A stretch of 64,000 nucleotides of DNA from Saccharomonospora sp. NB11 (GTDB lineage Bacteria; Actinomycetota; Actinomycetes; Mycobacteriales; Pseudonocardiaceae). The stretch spans positions 124,001 through 188,000 of the forward strand of contig NZ_JACBJG010000003.1 of assembly GCF_015910535.1 (NCBI RefSeq), written 5' to 3'. Of this stretch, positions 31,538 through 40,755 are shown piece after piece. The translations under genes and the position numbers were made by a program. Below the pieces are notes generated by a model. That model worked only from the letters and a program-made list of their open reading frames with translations. It had not been told where the DNA came from and searched no databases. Every line of letters starts with the position of its first letter. Position 1 is the first letter of the stretch.

Positions 31538-33322
31538 TCAGCGGCCGACGGCGTAGCCCTGCATGCCCCTCGGATTCGCCGCCGCGCGCAGGATGCCCGA
31601 CGCCGCATCCCGGGAGACGGCCGAGAGCCTGCCGAGCGCCCACGGTCCGCCGTCCACCACGTCGTGTCCTCGCTCGCGGAGTTCGTCGATCGTGTCCTGG
31701 CCGAGGCGCGACTCGACGACCAGCTCCCTCGGCTGCCACGACCTCGGGTAGAAGGAGCTCGGGAACGCCGTCGTGTGCCACGCGGGCGCGTCGATGGACT
31801 CCTGAAGGTTCAGCCCGCCGACGGTGTGGGCCAGCCAGAAGCAGAGCTGCCACTGGTCCTGCTGGTCGCCGCCCGGCGTGCCGAACGCGATCGTCGGTTC
31901 GCCGTGGCGCAGCGCCATCGAGGGCGAGAGTGTGATGCGGGGGCGCTTGCGGGGGGCCAACGAGTTGGGCAGTCCCTGCTCCAGCCAGAACATCTGTGCC
32001 CGTGAGTCGAGGCAGAATCCCAGCTCGGGGATGGTCGGCGACGACTGCAGCCACCCGCCCGACGGCGTCGCCGAGATCATGTTGCCCTCGGCGTCGACCA
32101 CGTCGATGTGCACGGTGTCGCCGCGCGTGCGGCCCGCGGGGTCCACGGTGGGCTCGCCGACCGCTCCGGTACCCGCCTGCTCGCCACGTGTCCGTTCCAG
32201 CACGGCCGGGAGCTTCGGGTTCGGCCCACCCGGTCGCAGCTCGGCACTCGCCTCGTCGCCCACGAGCGCGCGCCTGCTCTCGGCGTAGTCCCACGACAGC
32301 AACGTCTCCAGGTCGACGTCGGTGTCGCCGTAGTAGGCCTCCCGGTCGGCGAACGCGAGTTTCGCGCACTCGGTGGCCAGGTGCACCGTGCGGGCGTCCG
32401 GCCTGCCGTCGACGTAGCGGAGTTCGTCCCGGAAGCCCTCCAACAGCCGCAACTGCTGGGCGAGCACGGGCCCCTGGGTCCACGCACCGCACTTGACGAG
32501 ACTCCACTCGCCGAAGTCCGTGATCACCGCGTCCTCGTAGGTGGCCTCCCACGAGGCGAGGTCGTCGCCCGTGAGCAGACCCGCGTGGTCGCGACCGGAG
32601 TCGTCGCGGAACGGCCTGCGGCTGAACTCGTCGATGGCCTCCGCGACGAAGCCGTGCGACCAGGCGCGCCGGGCGGCGTCGATCTGCGCTTCGCGCCCGG
32701 CATGCGCTTCCGCCTCGCCGAGCAGGCGCTGCCAGGTGCGCGCCAACGCCCGGTTGCGGTGCAGCGACCCGGGGGTGGGCGGGTGACCGTCGGGCAACCA
32801 CAGTTGGGCCGAGGTCGGCCAATGGTGGACGAACAGCTCGGAGACGGCGTCGATCGTGTCGGTGATGCGGCTGACCACCGGCACGCCCTTCCAGGCGTAC
32901 GAGATCGCGTACTTCAGCACGTCCCGGAGGTTCTTGGTGCCGTGGTCGCGCAGGAGCAGCAACCACGCGTCCCATGCCCCAGGGACGGTGGCGGAGAGCA
33001 GACCGGAGCCGGGGACGAGGTCCAGACCGAGCTCGGTGAAGTGCTCGGGCGTCGCCGCGGCGGGGGAGACGCCCTGCCCGCAGAGCACACGCGGGGTGCG
33101 GTCCTGCGCCGTGACGAAGAGGGCGGGGACCTGACCAGCGGGTCCGTTCAAATGCGGCTCGGCGACCTGGAGCACGAAGCCGGCCGCGACAGCCGCGTCG
33201 AAGGCGTTCCCGCCGTCCTCCAGGACGGCCATGCCGGTGGCCGAGGCAAGCCAGTGCGTGGTGGCGACCATGCCGTGGGTGCCGGCGAGTTCTGGTCTGG
33301 ACGTGAACACGGTGTCGACCAT
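31538..33322 (-). CDS. gamma-glutamyltransferase family protein (no signal peptide)
   Basis: A 594-residue Ntn-hydrolase of the gamma-glutamyltransferase family, normally made as a precursor that cleaves itself before a Thr. Visible: GMAVLEDGGNAFDAAVAAGFVLQVAEPHLNGPAGQV in two stretches, VPGAWDAWLLLLRDHG, the candidate nucleophile Thr in RGDTVHIDVVDAEGNMISATPS and ALRHGEPTIAFGTPGGDQQDQW. It lacks the secretion signal of typical periplasmic enzymes, so it may be a cytoplasmic amide hydrolase. ATG 33322 was chosen over an upstream GTG (33373) because homology begins here; no clear ribosome-binding site is seen. Confidence 0.88.
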   Translation of the reverse strand: MVDTVFTSRPELAGTHGMVATTHWLASATGMAVLEDGGNAFDAAVAAGFVLQVAEPHLNGPAGQVPALFVTAQDRTPRVLCGQGVSPAAATPEHFTELGLDLVPGSGLLSATVPGAWDAWLLLLRDHGTKNLRDVLKYAISYAWKGVPVVSRITDTIDAVSELFVHHWPTSAQLWLPDGHPPTPGSLHRNRALARTWQRLLGEAEAHAGREAQIDAARRAWSHGFVAEAIDEFSRRPFRDDSGRDHAGLLTGDDLASWEATYEDAVITDFGEWSLVKCGAWTQGPVLAQQLRLLEGFRDELRYVDGRPDARTVHLATECAKLAFADREAYYGDTDVDLETLLSWDYAESRRALVGDEASAELRPGGPNPKLPAVLERTRGEQAGTGAVGEPTVDPAGRTRGDTVHIDVVDAEGNMISATPSGGWLQSSPTIPELGFCLDSRAQMFWLEQGLPNSLAPRKRPRITLSPSMALRHGEPTIAFGTPGGDQQDQWQLCFWLAHTVGGLNLQESIDAPAWHTTAFPSSFYPRSWQPRELVVESRLGQDTIDELRERGHDVVDGGPWALGRLSAVSRDAASGILRAAANPRGMQGYAVGR

Positions 33323-33468
33323 ACGGGTGATCACTTCGTACCTACAACTAACTGACAGTCGCCTCGCGCACACTCGACCGGCGACGACGCGAACGCCCGT
33401 TAACCTATGGCCACCGTCACGTCGGCGGCAATTGTCGAAAGTGTCACGACCACAGAAGGGACGCGAAC

Positions 33469-34230
33469 ATGCAGATCGCCAACACCGCGGCCATCGTCAC
33501 CGGTGGGGCGTCCGGCCTCGGCGCCGCGACGGCGAAGGCACTGGCCGCGAAGGGAGCCCGGGTGTTCGCGGCCGACCTCGAGTCCTCCATCGCCAAGGCC
33601 GAGGCCACCGAGGGTGTCACGTTCGTCGAGGCCGACGTCACCGACGCCGCCGCGGTGCAGCGCGCCGTGGACGCGGCGACCGAGTCGGGCGCTCCGCTGC
33701 GCGTGGTCGTCAACTGCGCCGGGATCGGGCCTGCCTCCCGCATCCTGTCGAAGAAGGGACCGCACGACCTCGACCTGTTCCGCAAGGTCGTGGAGGTCAA
33801 CCTCGTCGGCACCTTCAACGTCATGACCCTGGCCGCCCAGGCGATGGCCGCCACCGAGCCGGTCGACGACAAGGGACAGCGCGGCGTCGTGATCAACACC
33901 GCGTCGGTGGCCGCCTTCGAGGGCCAGATCGGGCAGATCGCCTACTCCGCCTCCAAGGGCGGCGTCGCGGGCATGACGATCCCGGCGGCCCGCGACCTCG
34001 CGTCGAGCGGCATCCGTGTCATGACCATCGCGCCCGGCATCATCGACACCCCGATGATGGCCGGGATCACCGAGGAATTCCGCGAGAGCCTCGCCGCGTC
34101 CGTGCCGTTCCCCAAGCGCCTCGGCACGCCGGACGAGTACGCGCAGCTCGCCCTGAACATCGTCGAGCACGACTACCTGAACGGCGAGGTCATCCGCCTC
34201 GACGGCGCGCTGCGCATGGCGCCGCGCTGA
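33469..34230 (+). CDS. SDR family dehydrogenase, 3-hydroxyacyl-CoA dehydrogenase type
   Basis: A 253-residue short-chain dehydrogenase using NAD(H): cofactor motif VTGGASGLGAATAKALAAKG, acidic AADLE after strand 2 (NAD preference), VVNCAGIG, Ser in INTASVAAFEGQIGQ, catalytic YSASK and APGIIDTPMMAGI. The PFPKRLGTPDEYAQL and LNGEVIRLDGALRM ends resemble type II 3-hydroxyacyl-CoA dehydrogenases (HSD17B10-like) of fatty-acid oxidation. ATG 33469 has GAAGGGA upstream. Confidence 0.93.
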   Translation: MQIANTAAIVTGGASGLGAATAKALAAKGARVFAADLESSIAKAEATEGVTFVEADVTDAAAVQRAVDAATESGAPLRVVVNCAGIGPASRILSKKGPHDLDLFRKVVEVNLVGTFNVMTLAAQAMAATEPVDDKGQRGVVINTASVAAFEGQIGQIAYSASKGGVAGMTIPAARDLASSGIRVMTIAPGIIDTPMMAGITEEFRESLAASVPFPKRLGTPDEYAQLALNIVEHDYLNGEVIRLDGALRMAPR

Positions 34231-34234
34231 GTGG

Positions 34235-35872
34235 CTACAGCTCGCCCATGAACGGAACGGCGTGCGCGGCCTCGTCGGTCATCCACACGCGGAGCGCGTA
34301 CGTGGCCCGCACGTCGTCCTCGTTGTAGCGCAACAACCGCTCCCGCTGAGTGACGTCGGGAGGGTTGCCGTCCATGCCGACGGCGTCGCGGTACCACCGC
34401 ATCGACGCCTCACCGCTCGCCTCGGGGTCGCGCCAGGTGAATCCGGCGACCGGCGCGACCACCTTGAGTCCTTTGCCCCGCGAACACAGGAACTGCTCGG
34501 ACACGCTGCGGAAGAGGTCGACCCACTCGTCGGACTCGACGAACCGCCGCACCTCCGCCCGGGTCGGCACACCGTCGACGCCCGCGAACCGGTCGACCGA
34601 CGCGTACAGCCACCGGTTCTCCGCCAGCGCGTTGTAGCAGTAGGCGCGGAAAGTGAGCCCTGCCGCCTCCGTTCTCGCCCGCACGTCGGACAACCACGCC
34701 CAGAACCGCGCGAACGAGCGCGCCTCGTCGTCGGTGGGCAGCGGGTCCCACGTCACGAACGCCCGATAGCCCTGCTCGACGCCGATGTCGGCCCCGCTGA
34801 GCAGGCAACCCCACAGGTACGCGCCGGAGTCGCCGAAGCTCTCCATGTCGATGTCCACCTCGACGTCGGCGCGCGGCACCCGCACCGTCTCGACCCGGCG
34901 CACGACCGTGAGATCGGCAAGCCAGGCGCGGGCGAGCACGACGGCGTCGTCGAAACTGGTGCCGGTCCACTGGATCGGCGGCTCGTCGGCGGGGTCGAGC
35001 GCGGCCAGCTTGTCCACCGTGGACACACCGGCGCGGCGCAGCTCCGCGGCGTCCTCCCCGCGCACGACGAGACTCACGTCCCGCGTGCGCGTCAGGTCCG
35101 CCTCGCACACCGGCCACCACGGGCACCGCTTGCACTCCAGGATGCGCGACGGCTCCGCCAGCGCCTCCTCTCCGGACGCCGCCGCACGCGCCACGGCAAG
35201 GCGGTCGGCGAACCGCGCGTCGTACTCCTCCAGCGCGCTGCGGCCACCCGGCCAGGTCGGCGCCGTCAGGTCGTGCCACACCACGACGTCGGCGTCCAGC
35301 CCGACGACTCCACCCAACGCCCGATCGGTCTCGGCGTACCCCGCGGCCTCCAGCAACCGTCGCGTGTGGGCCAGCCGGAGCTGGTCACGCGGATGCGACC
35401 GCACCTTGCGCTTCGGGTCCGCCTCCACGTGCGCCGGGTCGACATCCGGCAGCACCGTGGTGCGAGCCCCCTCGCCGGGGTCGGTGATGCGGTGCCGCAC
35501 CACCAGCACGGGCACGTACCCGCTCGGCGTCCGCACCAGCAGGTTGATGCCGCCCCGTCGACCACCGTCGCGGTCGGCCGGGAACGTGGCTCCCCAGACG
35601 AACGCCACGCCCTCTCGCAACGCGGCGGACGTCAGCTCGGCGCGCTCCCTGCCGCTCAGCTCGGCGGGGATCTCCGCCCAGCTTCCCTCCGTCTCCGCAC
35701 GCAACCATTCGGCGATGCGGGCCCGGTGTGCCTGGGCGTCGGCGATCCGCTGCTCGGAGGCCGGATCGGGCGGCGCGAGTTCCGCGTCGCGCATGGTCGG
35801 ATCGTGGTCGAGGTGTACGCGACGGCGACACCGCGTGACGACCCCCGCGTCCAACAACACCTCGACAGACAT
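34235..35872 (-). CDS. TM0106-family RecB-like putative nuclease
   Basis: A 545-residue protein. The N-terminal half (about 1-300) is a RecB/Cas4-like nuclease: LREGVAFVWGATF, LVRTPSGYVPVLVVRHRIT, and a cysteine cluster ILECKRCPWWPVCEADL that could bind zinc or an Fe-S cluster. The C-terminal half (about 340-545) is an RNase H-like domain starting VEVDIDMESFG with the late YNEDDVRATYALRVW motif of DEDD exonucleases. Such proteins are annotated as TM0106 family with no proven role; DNA processing is likely. ATG 35872 follows TACAGT by 7 nt (leaderless). Its stop is 5 bp from the convergent SDR stop. Confidence 0.85.
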   Translation of the reverse strand: MSVEVLLDAGVVTRCRRRVHLDHDPTMRDAELAPPDPASEQRIADAQAHRARIAEWLRAETEGSWAEIPAELSGRERAELTSAALREGVAFVWGATFPADRDGGRRGGINLLVRTPSGYVPVLVVRHRITDPGEGARTTVLPDVDPAHVEADPKRKVRSHPRDQLRLAHTRRLLEAAGYAETDRALGGVVGLDADVVVWHDLTAPTWPGGRSALEEYDARFADRLAVARAAASGEEALAEPSRILECKRCPWWPVCEADLTRTRDVSLVVRGEDAAELRRAGVSTVDKLAALDPADEPPIQWTGTSFDDAVVLARAWLADLTVVRRVETVRVPRADVEVDIDMESFGDSGAYLWGCLLSGADIGVEQGYRAFVTWDPLPTDDEARSFARFWAWLSDVRARTEAAGLTFRAYCYNALAENRWLYASVDRFAGVDGVPTRAEVRRFVESDEWVDLFRSVSEQFLCSRGKGLKVVAPVAGFTWRDPEASGEASMRWYRDAVGMDGNPPDVTQRERLLRYNEDDVRATYALRVWMTDEAAHAVPFMGEL

Positions 35873-35977
35873 GCCTTTCACTGTATGAGAGCCCACCGAC
35901 ATGGAGCCGACGTGCCCGGTTCCTGCGCGAACAGTAAGTTCACGGGAGAAGATCGGTACCCGGACGGCGATGGAGGG

Positions 35978-36469
35978 ATGATGGGCCGCAGGGCGAAGCG
36001 GGCGCACGGCGTGGCCGAGGACGACCTCGACTTCACGCCGAAGAAGGCGAAGAACGCCGTGCGCGTGGCGAAGGTCCTGGTGCCCGCCGTGGTTCCCGCG
36101 GTCGCGCCGCTCGTCCTCCGTGCGGCCGGGGCGGTGCGCGAGGTGTACGACCGGCAGCAGGCGCGACGCCTCGGTGTCGACGTCGGGCAGCTCTCCGAGT
36201 ACAGCGGTCGCGGTGGCGCGTTGCTGGCCCGCATCGCGGGTGCATCGACCGCGTTGACGCAGCTCGCGGACTCCGAGCGAGCCACGGACGGCGACCGCGA
36301 CTTCGTCGAGCGCAGCCGTTCGACGTTGGAGCAGCTCACGGCGTCGGTGCGGGCCGCCGAGCACATGCCCGTGGCCCGCCGCAAGGCCGCCCACCGTGCC
36401 GTCGGCGCCGAACTCGACGTCATCGAGCTGGAGGTACTGCGCCGCCTCGGGGTGGGCACGCCACGCTGA
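35978..36469 (+). CDS. DUF6474-like conserved actinobacterial protein
   Basis: A 163-residue basic, helical protein: MMGRRAKRAHGVAEDDLDFTPKKAKNAVRVAKVLVPAVVPAVAPLVLRAAGAV in its first third (a hydrophobic helix), then RRLGVDVGQLSEYSGRGGALLARIAG and Ala/Arg-rich helices. I recognise the pattern as the DUF6474 group of unknown function, with moderate certainty. Two adjacent ATG codons (35978, 35981) follow GGAGGG at 35972; either may start it. A TAAGTT at 35935 may be its -10 box. Confidence 0.68.
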   Translation: MMGRRAKRAHGVAEDDLDFTPKKAKNAVRVAKVLVPAVVPAVAPLVLRAAGAVREVYDRQQARRLGVDVGQLSEYSGRGGALLARIAGASTALTQLADSERATDGDRDFVERSRSTLEQLTASVRAAEHMPVARRKAAHRAVGAELDVIELEVLRRLGVGTPR

Positions 36470-36523
36470 CGGCTCCCCCGGGTCACGACGACCGGTTCGT
36501 ACGGCACGGATCTGCTCCCCGCG

Positions 36524-37504
36524 TCAGTCGACCGTGATGAAGCCCTTCTCCACCAGCCAGTCCTTGGCCACCTCGGCCGCGTCCCGGCCGTCGACGTCGA
36601 CCTGCTTGTTCAGCTCCGTGATCTCCTCGTTGTTCAGCGCCTCCGACACCGGGGCCAGGGCCTCCGCGATCTGCGGGTACCGCTCGTGCGTCTCCTCGCG
36701 CAGGGTCACCGCCGCGTTGTACTGGGGGAAGAACCGCTTGTCGTCCTCCATCACCCGCAGGTTCAACCCCGCGATCCGGCCGTCGGTGGTGAACACCTCG
36801 CCGAAGTTGCAGGTGCCGTTGACCACCGCCGCGTAGATCGCGCCGGACCCGAAGATCTTGGTCTCGGTCACGGTGAGTCCGTACGTCGCGCGCACGCCCG
36901 GCATGCCGTCCGGCCGGTTGACGAACTCCGTGTCGAGGCAGAACTCGGCCTCCTGCGGGTTCTGCTTCAGAAACTCCGTCACGTCGCTCATCGTCGACAG
37001 CCCGTGGCGTTGCGCGTAGTCCTCCGTGGTCGCGAAGCCGTAGGTGTTGTTGACGTCGGAGTACGGCAGCCACACCAGGCCGTTGCGCTCCAGGTCCGCC
37101 TTGCGCACCGCCTCGTACTGCTCCTCCTCCGAGGCGATCGGCTCCTCCTCGCCGAGGTACGACAGCCAGCCGGTGCCGGTGTACTCCCACATCACGTCGA
37201 TCTGGCCGTTCTGCAACGCCGCCCGCGCGCCGTTCGAACCCGCGATGTTGCTGAGGTCCACGGGACTCGCCCCGGCCGCCTTCAACGTGAGCTGCGTGAG
37301 GTAGGAGAGCACGACGTTCTCGGTGAAGTCCTTCGACCCCACCACGATCTCGACGCCCTCCAGCTCCGGCATGTGCGGGATCGACCCCGGTTGCACGTCG
37401 TACGGCAGCGCCGCGTTGACGTTGAGGCCACACGCGCTCACCAGCAGCGACACGGCGGCCAGCACCGCGCACAGCACGCGTCGTCGGTTCGCGCCACGCC
37501 TCAT
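36524..37504 (-). CDS. glycine betaine/choline ABC transporter substrate-binding lipoprotein (OpuCC/OsmF type)
   Basis: A 326-residue lipoprotein. The signal ends in the lipobox LLVSACGLN (Cys25). The binding domain has EGVEIVVGSKDFTENVVLSYL, the typical start of osmoprotectant-binding proteins, then GQIDVMWEYTGTGWLSYLG and VLPY-like VWLPYSDVNNTYGFA. Aromatic residues (Trp, Tyr) probably form the cation-pi box for quaternary amines. Its ATG overlaps the stop of the permease gene by 4 nt, so it is the last gene of a four-gene uptake operon. Confidence 0.93.
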   Translation of the reverse strand: MRRGANRRRVLCAVLAAVSLLVSACGLNVNAALPYDVQPGSIPHMPELEGVEIVVGSKDFTENVVLSYLTQLTLKAAGASPVDLSNIAGSNGARAALQNGQIDVMWEYTGTGWLSYLGEEEPIASEEEQYEAVRKADLERNGLVWLPYSDVNNTYGFATTEDYAQRHGLSTMSDVTEFLKQNPQEAEFCLDTEFVNRPDGMPGVRATYGLTVTETKIFGSGAIYAAVVNGTCNFGEVFTTDGRIAGLNLRVMEDDKRFFPQYNAAVTLREETHERYPQIAEALAPVSEALNNEEITELNKQVDVDGRDAAEVAKDWLVEKGFITVD

Positions 37505-38277
37505 GAGAGTCCCTTCGGTCCGAAGTACTTCTCCAGCACCGCCCCGAGCCAGTCCACGAGCAGGGCGACGCCCACGGACAGCACGGCGCCCACCACGAGC
37601 ACCGCGGTGCGGTTCAGCTTGTAACCCGCGTCGATGAGCTCACCGAGCCCGCCGCCGTTGACGAAGAACGCGAGCGTGGCCGTCCCCACCGCGAGCACGA
37701 GCGACGTGCGCAGCCCCGCGAGGATCAGCGGCACCGCCAGCGGCAGTTCGATACGGAACAGCACCGACGTCGACGACATGCCGATGCCTCGCCCCGCGTC
37801 CACCAGCGTGGGGTCGACGGACTCGATGCCGACGATCGTGTTCCGCAGCACCGGGAGCAACGAGTAGAACGCGATGGGCAACGCCGCGGCCCACAGTCCC
37901 TCCCACTCGCTCCACAGGAAGAACAGCACCAGCACGCCGAGCGCCGGCGCCGCCTGGCCGATGTTGGCGATGCCCATGAACACCGGGGTCGCGGGACGGG
38001 CCCAGCGTCGGGTGAGCACCACGCCGAGCGGCAGGGCGAGCGCCACCACGATCACGGTGACCACGGCGGTCAACAGCAGGTGCTCCCACGTCTTCGTCAA
38101 CAGGAACGGGGCGTTGAGCGACTCCGCCTCGATGACGTCGTTGTCCCTCGTCAACGCCCACGTCACCACGGCCGCGACGATCACCACGACGACGGCGGGC
38201 TGCGCCAACAGGCGGATGCGGTCGGCGCGGCGGCTCGCCGCCTCGGTGGAGGGCTCGATCAGCTCCGTGGACGTCAT
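37501..38277 (-). CDS. OpuC-type ABC transporter permease
   Basis: A 258-residue inner-membrane permease with about six helices (LAQPAVVVVIVAAVVTWAL at the start, then HLLLTAVVTVIVVALALPLGVVLTRRW). The binding-protein-dependent transport loop reads LLPVLRNTIVGIESVDPTLVDAGRGIGMSS (EAA-like loop), the contact site for the ATPase. It overlaps both neighbours by 4 nt, so it is translated in a tightly coupled operon. It should pair with the second permease (39427-40074). Confidence 0.93.
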   Translation of the reverse strand: MTSTELIEPSTEAASRRADRIRLLAQPAVVVVIVAAVVTWALTRDNDVIEAESLNAPFLLTKTWEHLLLTAVVTVIVVALALPLGVVLTRRWARPATPVFMGIANIGQAAPALGVLVLFFLWSEWEGLWAAALPIAFYSLLPVLRNTIVGIESVDPTLVDAGRGIGMSSTSVLFRIELPLAVPLILAGLRTSLVLAVGTATLAFFVNGGGLGELIDAGYKLNRTAVLVVGAVLSVGVALLVDWLGAVLEKYFGPKGLS

Positions 38278-39434
38278 GACTGGGCACTTTCCGACTCGAC
38301 GTGCTCGGTGCGCAGTTGTTGGATCGTGTCGGTGACGGTCGTGATGTCGATCGTGCCGACGTATTCGCCTCGCGATCCGGTGACCACGGCGTTGCCGCCC
38401 TCGGCGAGGATCGCCTCCAGGGCGTCTTGCAGCGTGGACGCCGTGCTCACCGAGTCACCGATGGGCCGTCCCACCGCCGACAGCGAGGTGGCCGACGACA
38501 GCTCCCGCACGTGCACCCAGCGCACTGGTCGACGGCGACCGTCGAGCAGGAGCGCGTACGTCGCCCGCTTCTCCGCCATGCGGGCGCGCAGGTCTGACGG
38601 CGACTCGTCGACCGACGCCGTGAGGGAATCGTTGCTGTACGACACGTCCCGTACCCGCAGCAACGTCAGTTGCTTGAGCGACGCCCCGGCGCCGACGAAC
38701 CCGGCCACCATGTCGTTGGCCGGGTTGGCCAGGATCGCCTCCGGCGTGTCGTACTGCTGGATCGACGACTTCTGTCCGAGCACCGCGATCTTGTCGCCGA
38801 GCTTGACCGCCTCGTCGAAGTCGTGGGTCACGAAGACGATCGTCTTGCGGAGGTTCTCCTGCAGTCGCAGCAACTCGTCCTGGAGGCTGCCTCGGGTGAT
38901 CGGGTCCACCGCGCCGAACGGCTCGTCCATGAGCAGCACGGGCGGGTCGGCCGCGAGTGCCCTGGCGACCCCGACCCGCTGCTGCTGCCCACCCGAGAGC
39001 TGCCGCGGATAGCGGTCGCGGAACTCCGCCGGGTCGAGCCCCACCAGGTCCATCAGCTCGTCGACCCGGGCGTCGATGCGCTTGCGGTCCCACTTCAACA
39101 GGCCCGGCACCACGCCGATGTTCTGCGCCACCGTGAAGTGCGGGAACAGCCCGGCCTGCTGGATGGCGTAACCGATCTTGCGGCGGAGCACGTCACCGTT
39201 GAGCGACATCACGTCCTCGCCGCCGATGGTGATGCGGCCGGACGTCGGCTCGATCAGGCGGTTGATCATGCGCATGGTGGTGGTCTTCCCGCAGCCGGAA
39301 GGCCCCACGAGAATGACGATCTTCCCCGCGGGGATCGTCATGGTCACGTCCTCGACGGCCGCCTCCGCACTTCCCGGATAGCGCTTCGTGACGTGCTCCA
39401 ACTGGATCTCGGCACCACTCGGTGTGTCAGCCAC
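38274..39434 (-). CDS. OpuC-type ABC transporter ATP-binding protein with CBS domains
   Basis: A 386-residue ATPase energising betaine/choline uptake. Walker A VGPSGCGKTTTM, Q-loop YAIQQAGLFPHF, signature LSGGQQQRVGVARALA, Walker B VLLMDEPFGAVD and the switch His in FVTHDFDEA are complete. The C-terminal about 130 residues carry CBS-type repeats (RPVRWVHVRELSS; VVTGSRGEYVGTIDITTV), which in OpuA/OpuC sense ionic strength or c-di-AMP. It overlaps the upstream permease gene by 8 nt and the downstream one by 4 nt. Confidence 0.95.
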   Translation of the reverse strand: MADTPSGAEIQLEHVTKRYPGSAEAAVEDVTMTIPAGKIVILVGPSGCGKTTTMRMINRLIEPTSGRITIGGEDVMSLNGDVLRRKIGYAIQQAGLFPHFTVAQNIGVVPGLLKWDRKRIDARVDELMDLVGLDPAEFRDRYPRQLSGGQQQRVGVARALAADPPVLLMDEPFGAVDPITRGSLQDELLRLQENLRKTIVFVTHDFDEAVKLGDKIAVLGQKSSIQQYDTPEAILANPANDMVAGFVGAGASLKQLTLLRVRDVSYSNDSLTASVDESPSDLRARMAEKRATYALLLDGRRRPVRWVHVRELSSATSLSAVGRPIGDSVSTASTLQDALEAILAEGGNAVVTGSRGEYVGTIDITTVTDTIQQLRTEHVESESAQS

Positions 39435-40074
39435 GGATACCCCTCGAAACGGTCAGGCGAGCGATCAGGAAGTAGACGCCCTCCAGCAGGAGGGCCAGGA
39501 TGACGACGCCGAGCGTTCCGGCCAGCGCCTGGTTCGTCGCGTTGGCGCTGCCCGCCCGCGTGAGCCCCGAGAACACCTCGCTGCCGAGTCCGGGCCCCTT
39601 CGCGTAGGCGGCGATCACCGCGATTCCCATCAACATCTGCGTCGCGACCCGCATCCCGGCCAGGATCGCGGGCCACGCGAGGCGAAGCTCCACCCTGGTC
39701 AGCACACCGAGGCGGCTCATGCCGATGCCCTTGGCCGCGTCGGTCACCGCCGGGTCGACCCCCGCGAGCCCCACGATCGTGTTGCGGGTGATCGGCAGCA
39801 ACGCGTACAACACCAGCGCGATCACCGTCGGCGTCGCTCCGAGCCCGAACACCGGGATCAACAGACCCAGCAGGGCGAACGACGGGATGGTGAGGATCGT
39901 GCTCGCCAACGCGGTCGCGACGGCGGAGCCGACGGGGCTCCGGTAGACCGCGACCCCGATCGCCACACCGATGACCGCGGCGAGCAGAGTCGACTGCACC
40001 ACCTCGCTGACGTGCAGCAAAGCCTGCAGCGACAGCCGGTCCCACCGATCGGCCACGTACTCGAACAGATTCAA
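39427..40074 (-). CDS. OpuC-type ABC transporter permease (first gene of operon)
   Basis: A 215-residue permease beginning MNLFEYVADRWDRLSLQALLHVSEVVQSTLL, with the EAA-like loop LLPITRNTIVGLAGVDPAVTDAAKGIGMSR matching that of the second permease, so the two are paralogous partners of one transporter. The start is TTG 40074; GAGCGGGTGG upstream may serve as the ribosome-binding site. This gene heads the four-gene osmoprotectant operon (40074 to 36524). No operator was recognised in the 120 bp shared with the divergent membrane-protein gene. Confidence 0.92.
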   Translation of the reverse strand: MNLFEYVADRWDRLSLQALLHVSEVVQSTLLAAVIGVAIGVAVYRSPVGSAVATALASTILTIPSFALLGLLIPVFGLGATPTVIALVLYALLPITRNTIVGLAGVDPAVTDAAKGIGMSRLGVLTRVELRLAWPAILAGMRVATQMLMGIAVIAAYAKGPGLGSEVFSGLTRAGSANATNQALAGTLGVVILALLLEGVYFLIARLTVSRGIRG

Positions 40075-40195
40075 CGGACCACCCGCTCACGTCGCTTCGC
40101 ACATGTCAGTGGCCCAAACACGATTCACGAACGGCGCAGAATCGGCAACCTTCGGAGTCGTTCGTCTCATCCTCCCGATCCCATAGGCTGGCCGC

Positions 40196-40720
40196 ATGAG
40201 CAGGCGCGAAAGGACCCGACACGTGATGCGTGGCGTCCGTGGTGTCCTGCTCGCGAGCTGCTCGGCGACGCTCGGCGTGACAGCTCACCTGCTCGGGGGA
40301 GGGCACGCTCCACACCTGCTCTCCACGGCGGCGATCACGGTGCTCGTCGCGTGGATCGCCACGGCCGTCGCGGACCGGACGCGGGGGATCGGCGGCGTGG
40401 TCGTCGTCCTCGGCAGCGCCCAGGCCGCGACGCACCTCGTGCTCGGGGAACTGTCGGGTCACCAGGTCGGCGGTGTGGGCATGCTCGCCGGACACACCGT
40501 CGCGACACTGGCCACGGCCGTCGTCCTGACGCACGCCGAGGCCATGCTCGCCGTCGCCGCGTCGGCCTTGTCGGCGCTGCGGGTGCTGGTCACCGACGTC
40601 CTCCCGCCCGTGCCTCGGGTGGTCTCGGGCGCCGTCGTGCGCAGCGCGGAGGGCGACTGCGCGTACTCCGTCCACCTGCGACGGGCACACCCGCGACGCG
40701 GCCCACCCGCGCTCTCCTGA
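40196..40720 (+). CDS. hypothetical His-containing membrane protein upstream of copper genes
   Basis: A 174-residue protein with about four hydrophobic helices (LLASCSATLGVTAHLL, LSTAAITVLVAWIATAVA, GGVVVVLGSAQAATHLVL, GMLAGHTVATLATAVVL) and several His in or beside them (HLLGGGHAPH, ELSGHQ, LAGH, LTHAE), a pattern suited to metal handling. It ends 35 bp before ycnI, so it is probably co-transcribed with the copper genes; this is inference. ATG 40196 has TAGGCT 6 nt upstream and no Shine-Dalgarno (leaderless). Confidence 0.72.
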   Translation: MSRRERTRHVMRGVRGVLLASCSATLGVTAHLLGGGHAPHLLSTAAITVLVAWIATAVADRTRGIGGVVVVLGSAQAATHLVLGELSGHQVGGVGMLAGHTVATLATAVVLTHAEAMLAVAASALSALRVLVTDVLPPVPRVVSGAVVRSAEGDCAYSVHLRRAHPRRGPPALS

Positions 40721-40755
40721 TTCCGCGTGGTCCATCGACGAATTCAGGAGAGAGA

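Noticed and set aside
29829-32975. A 1048-codon minus-strand frame
   Set aside because: Low-complexity Arg/Gly/Ala-rich shadow across three real genes (paralogue 2, SnoaL-like, gamma-glutamyltransferase); no domain is recognisable.
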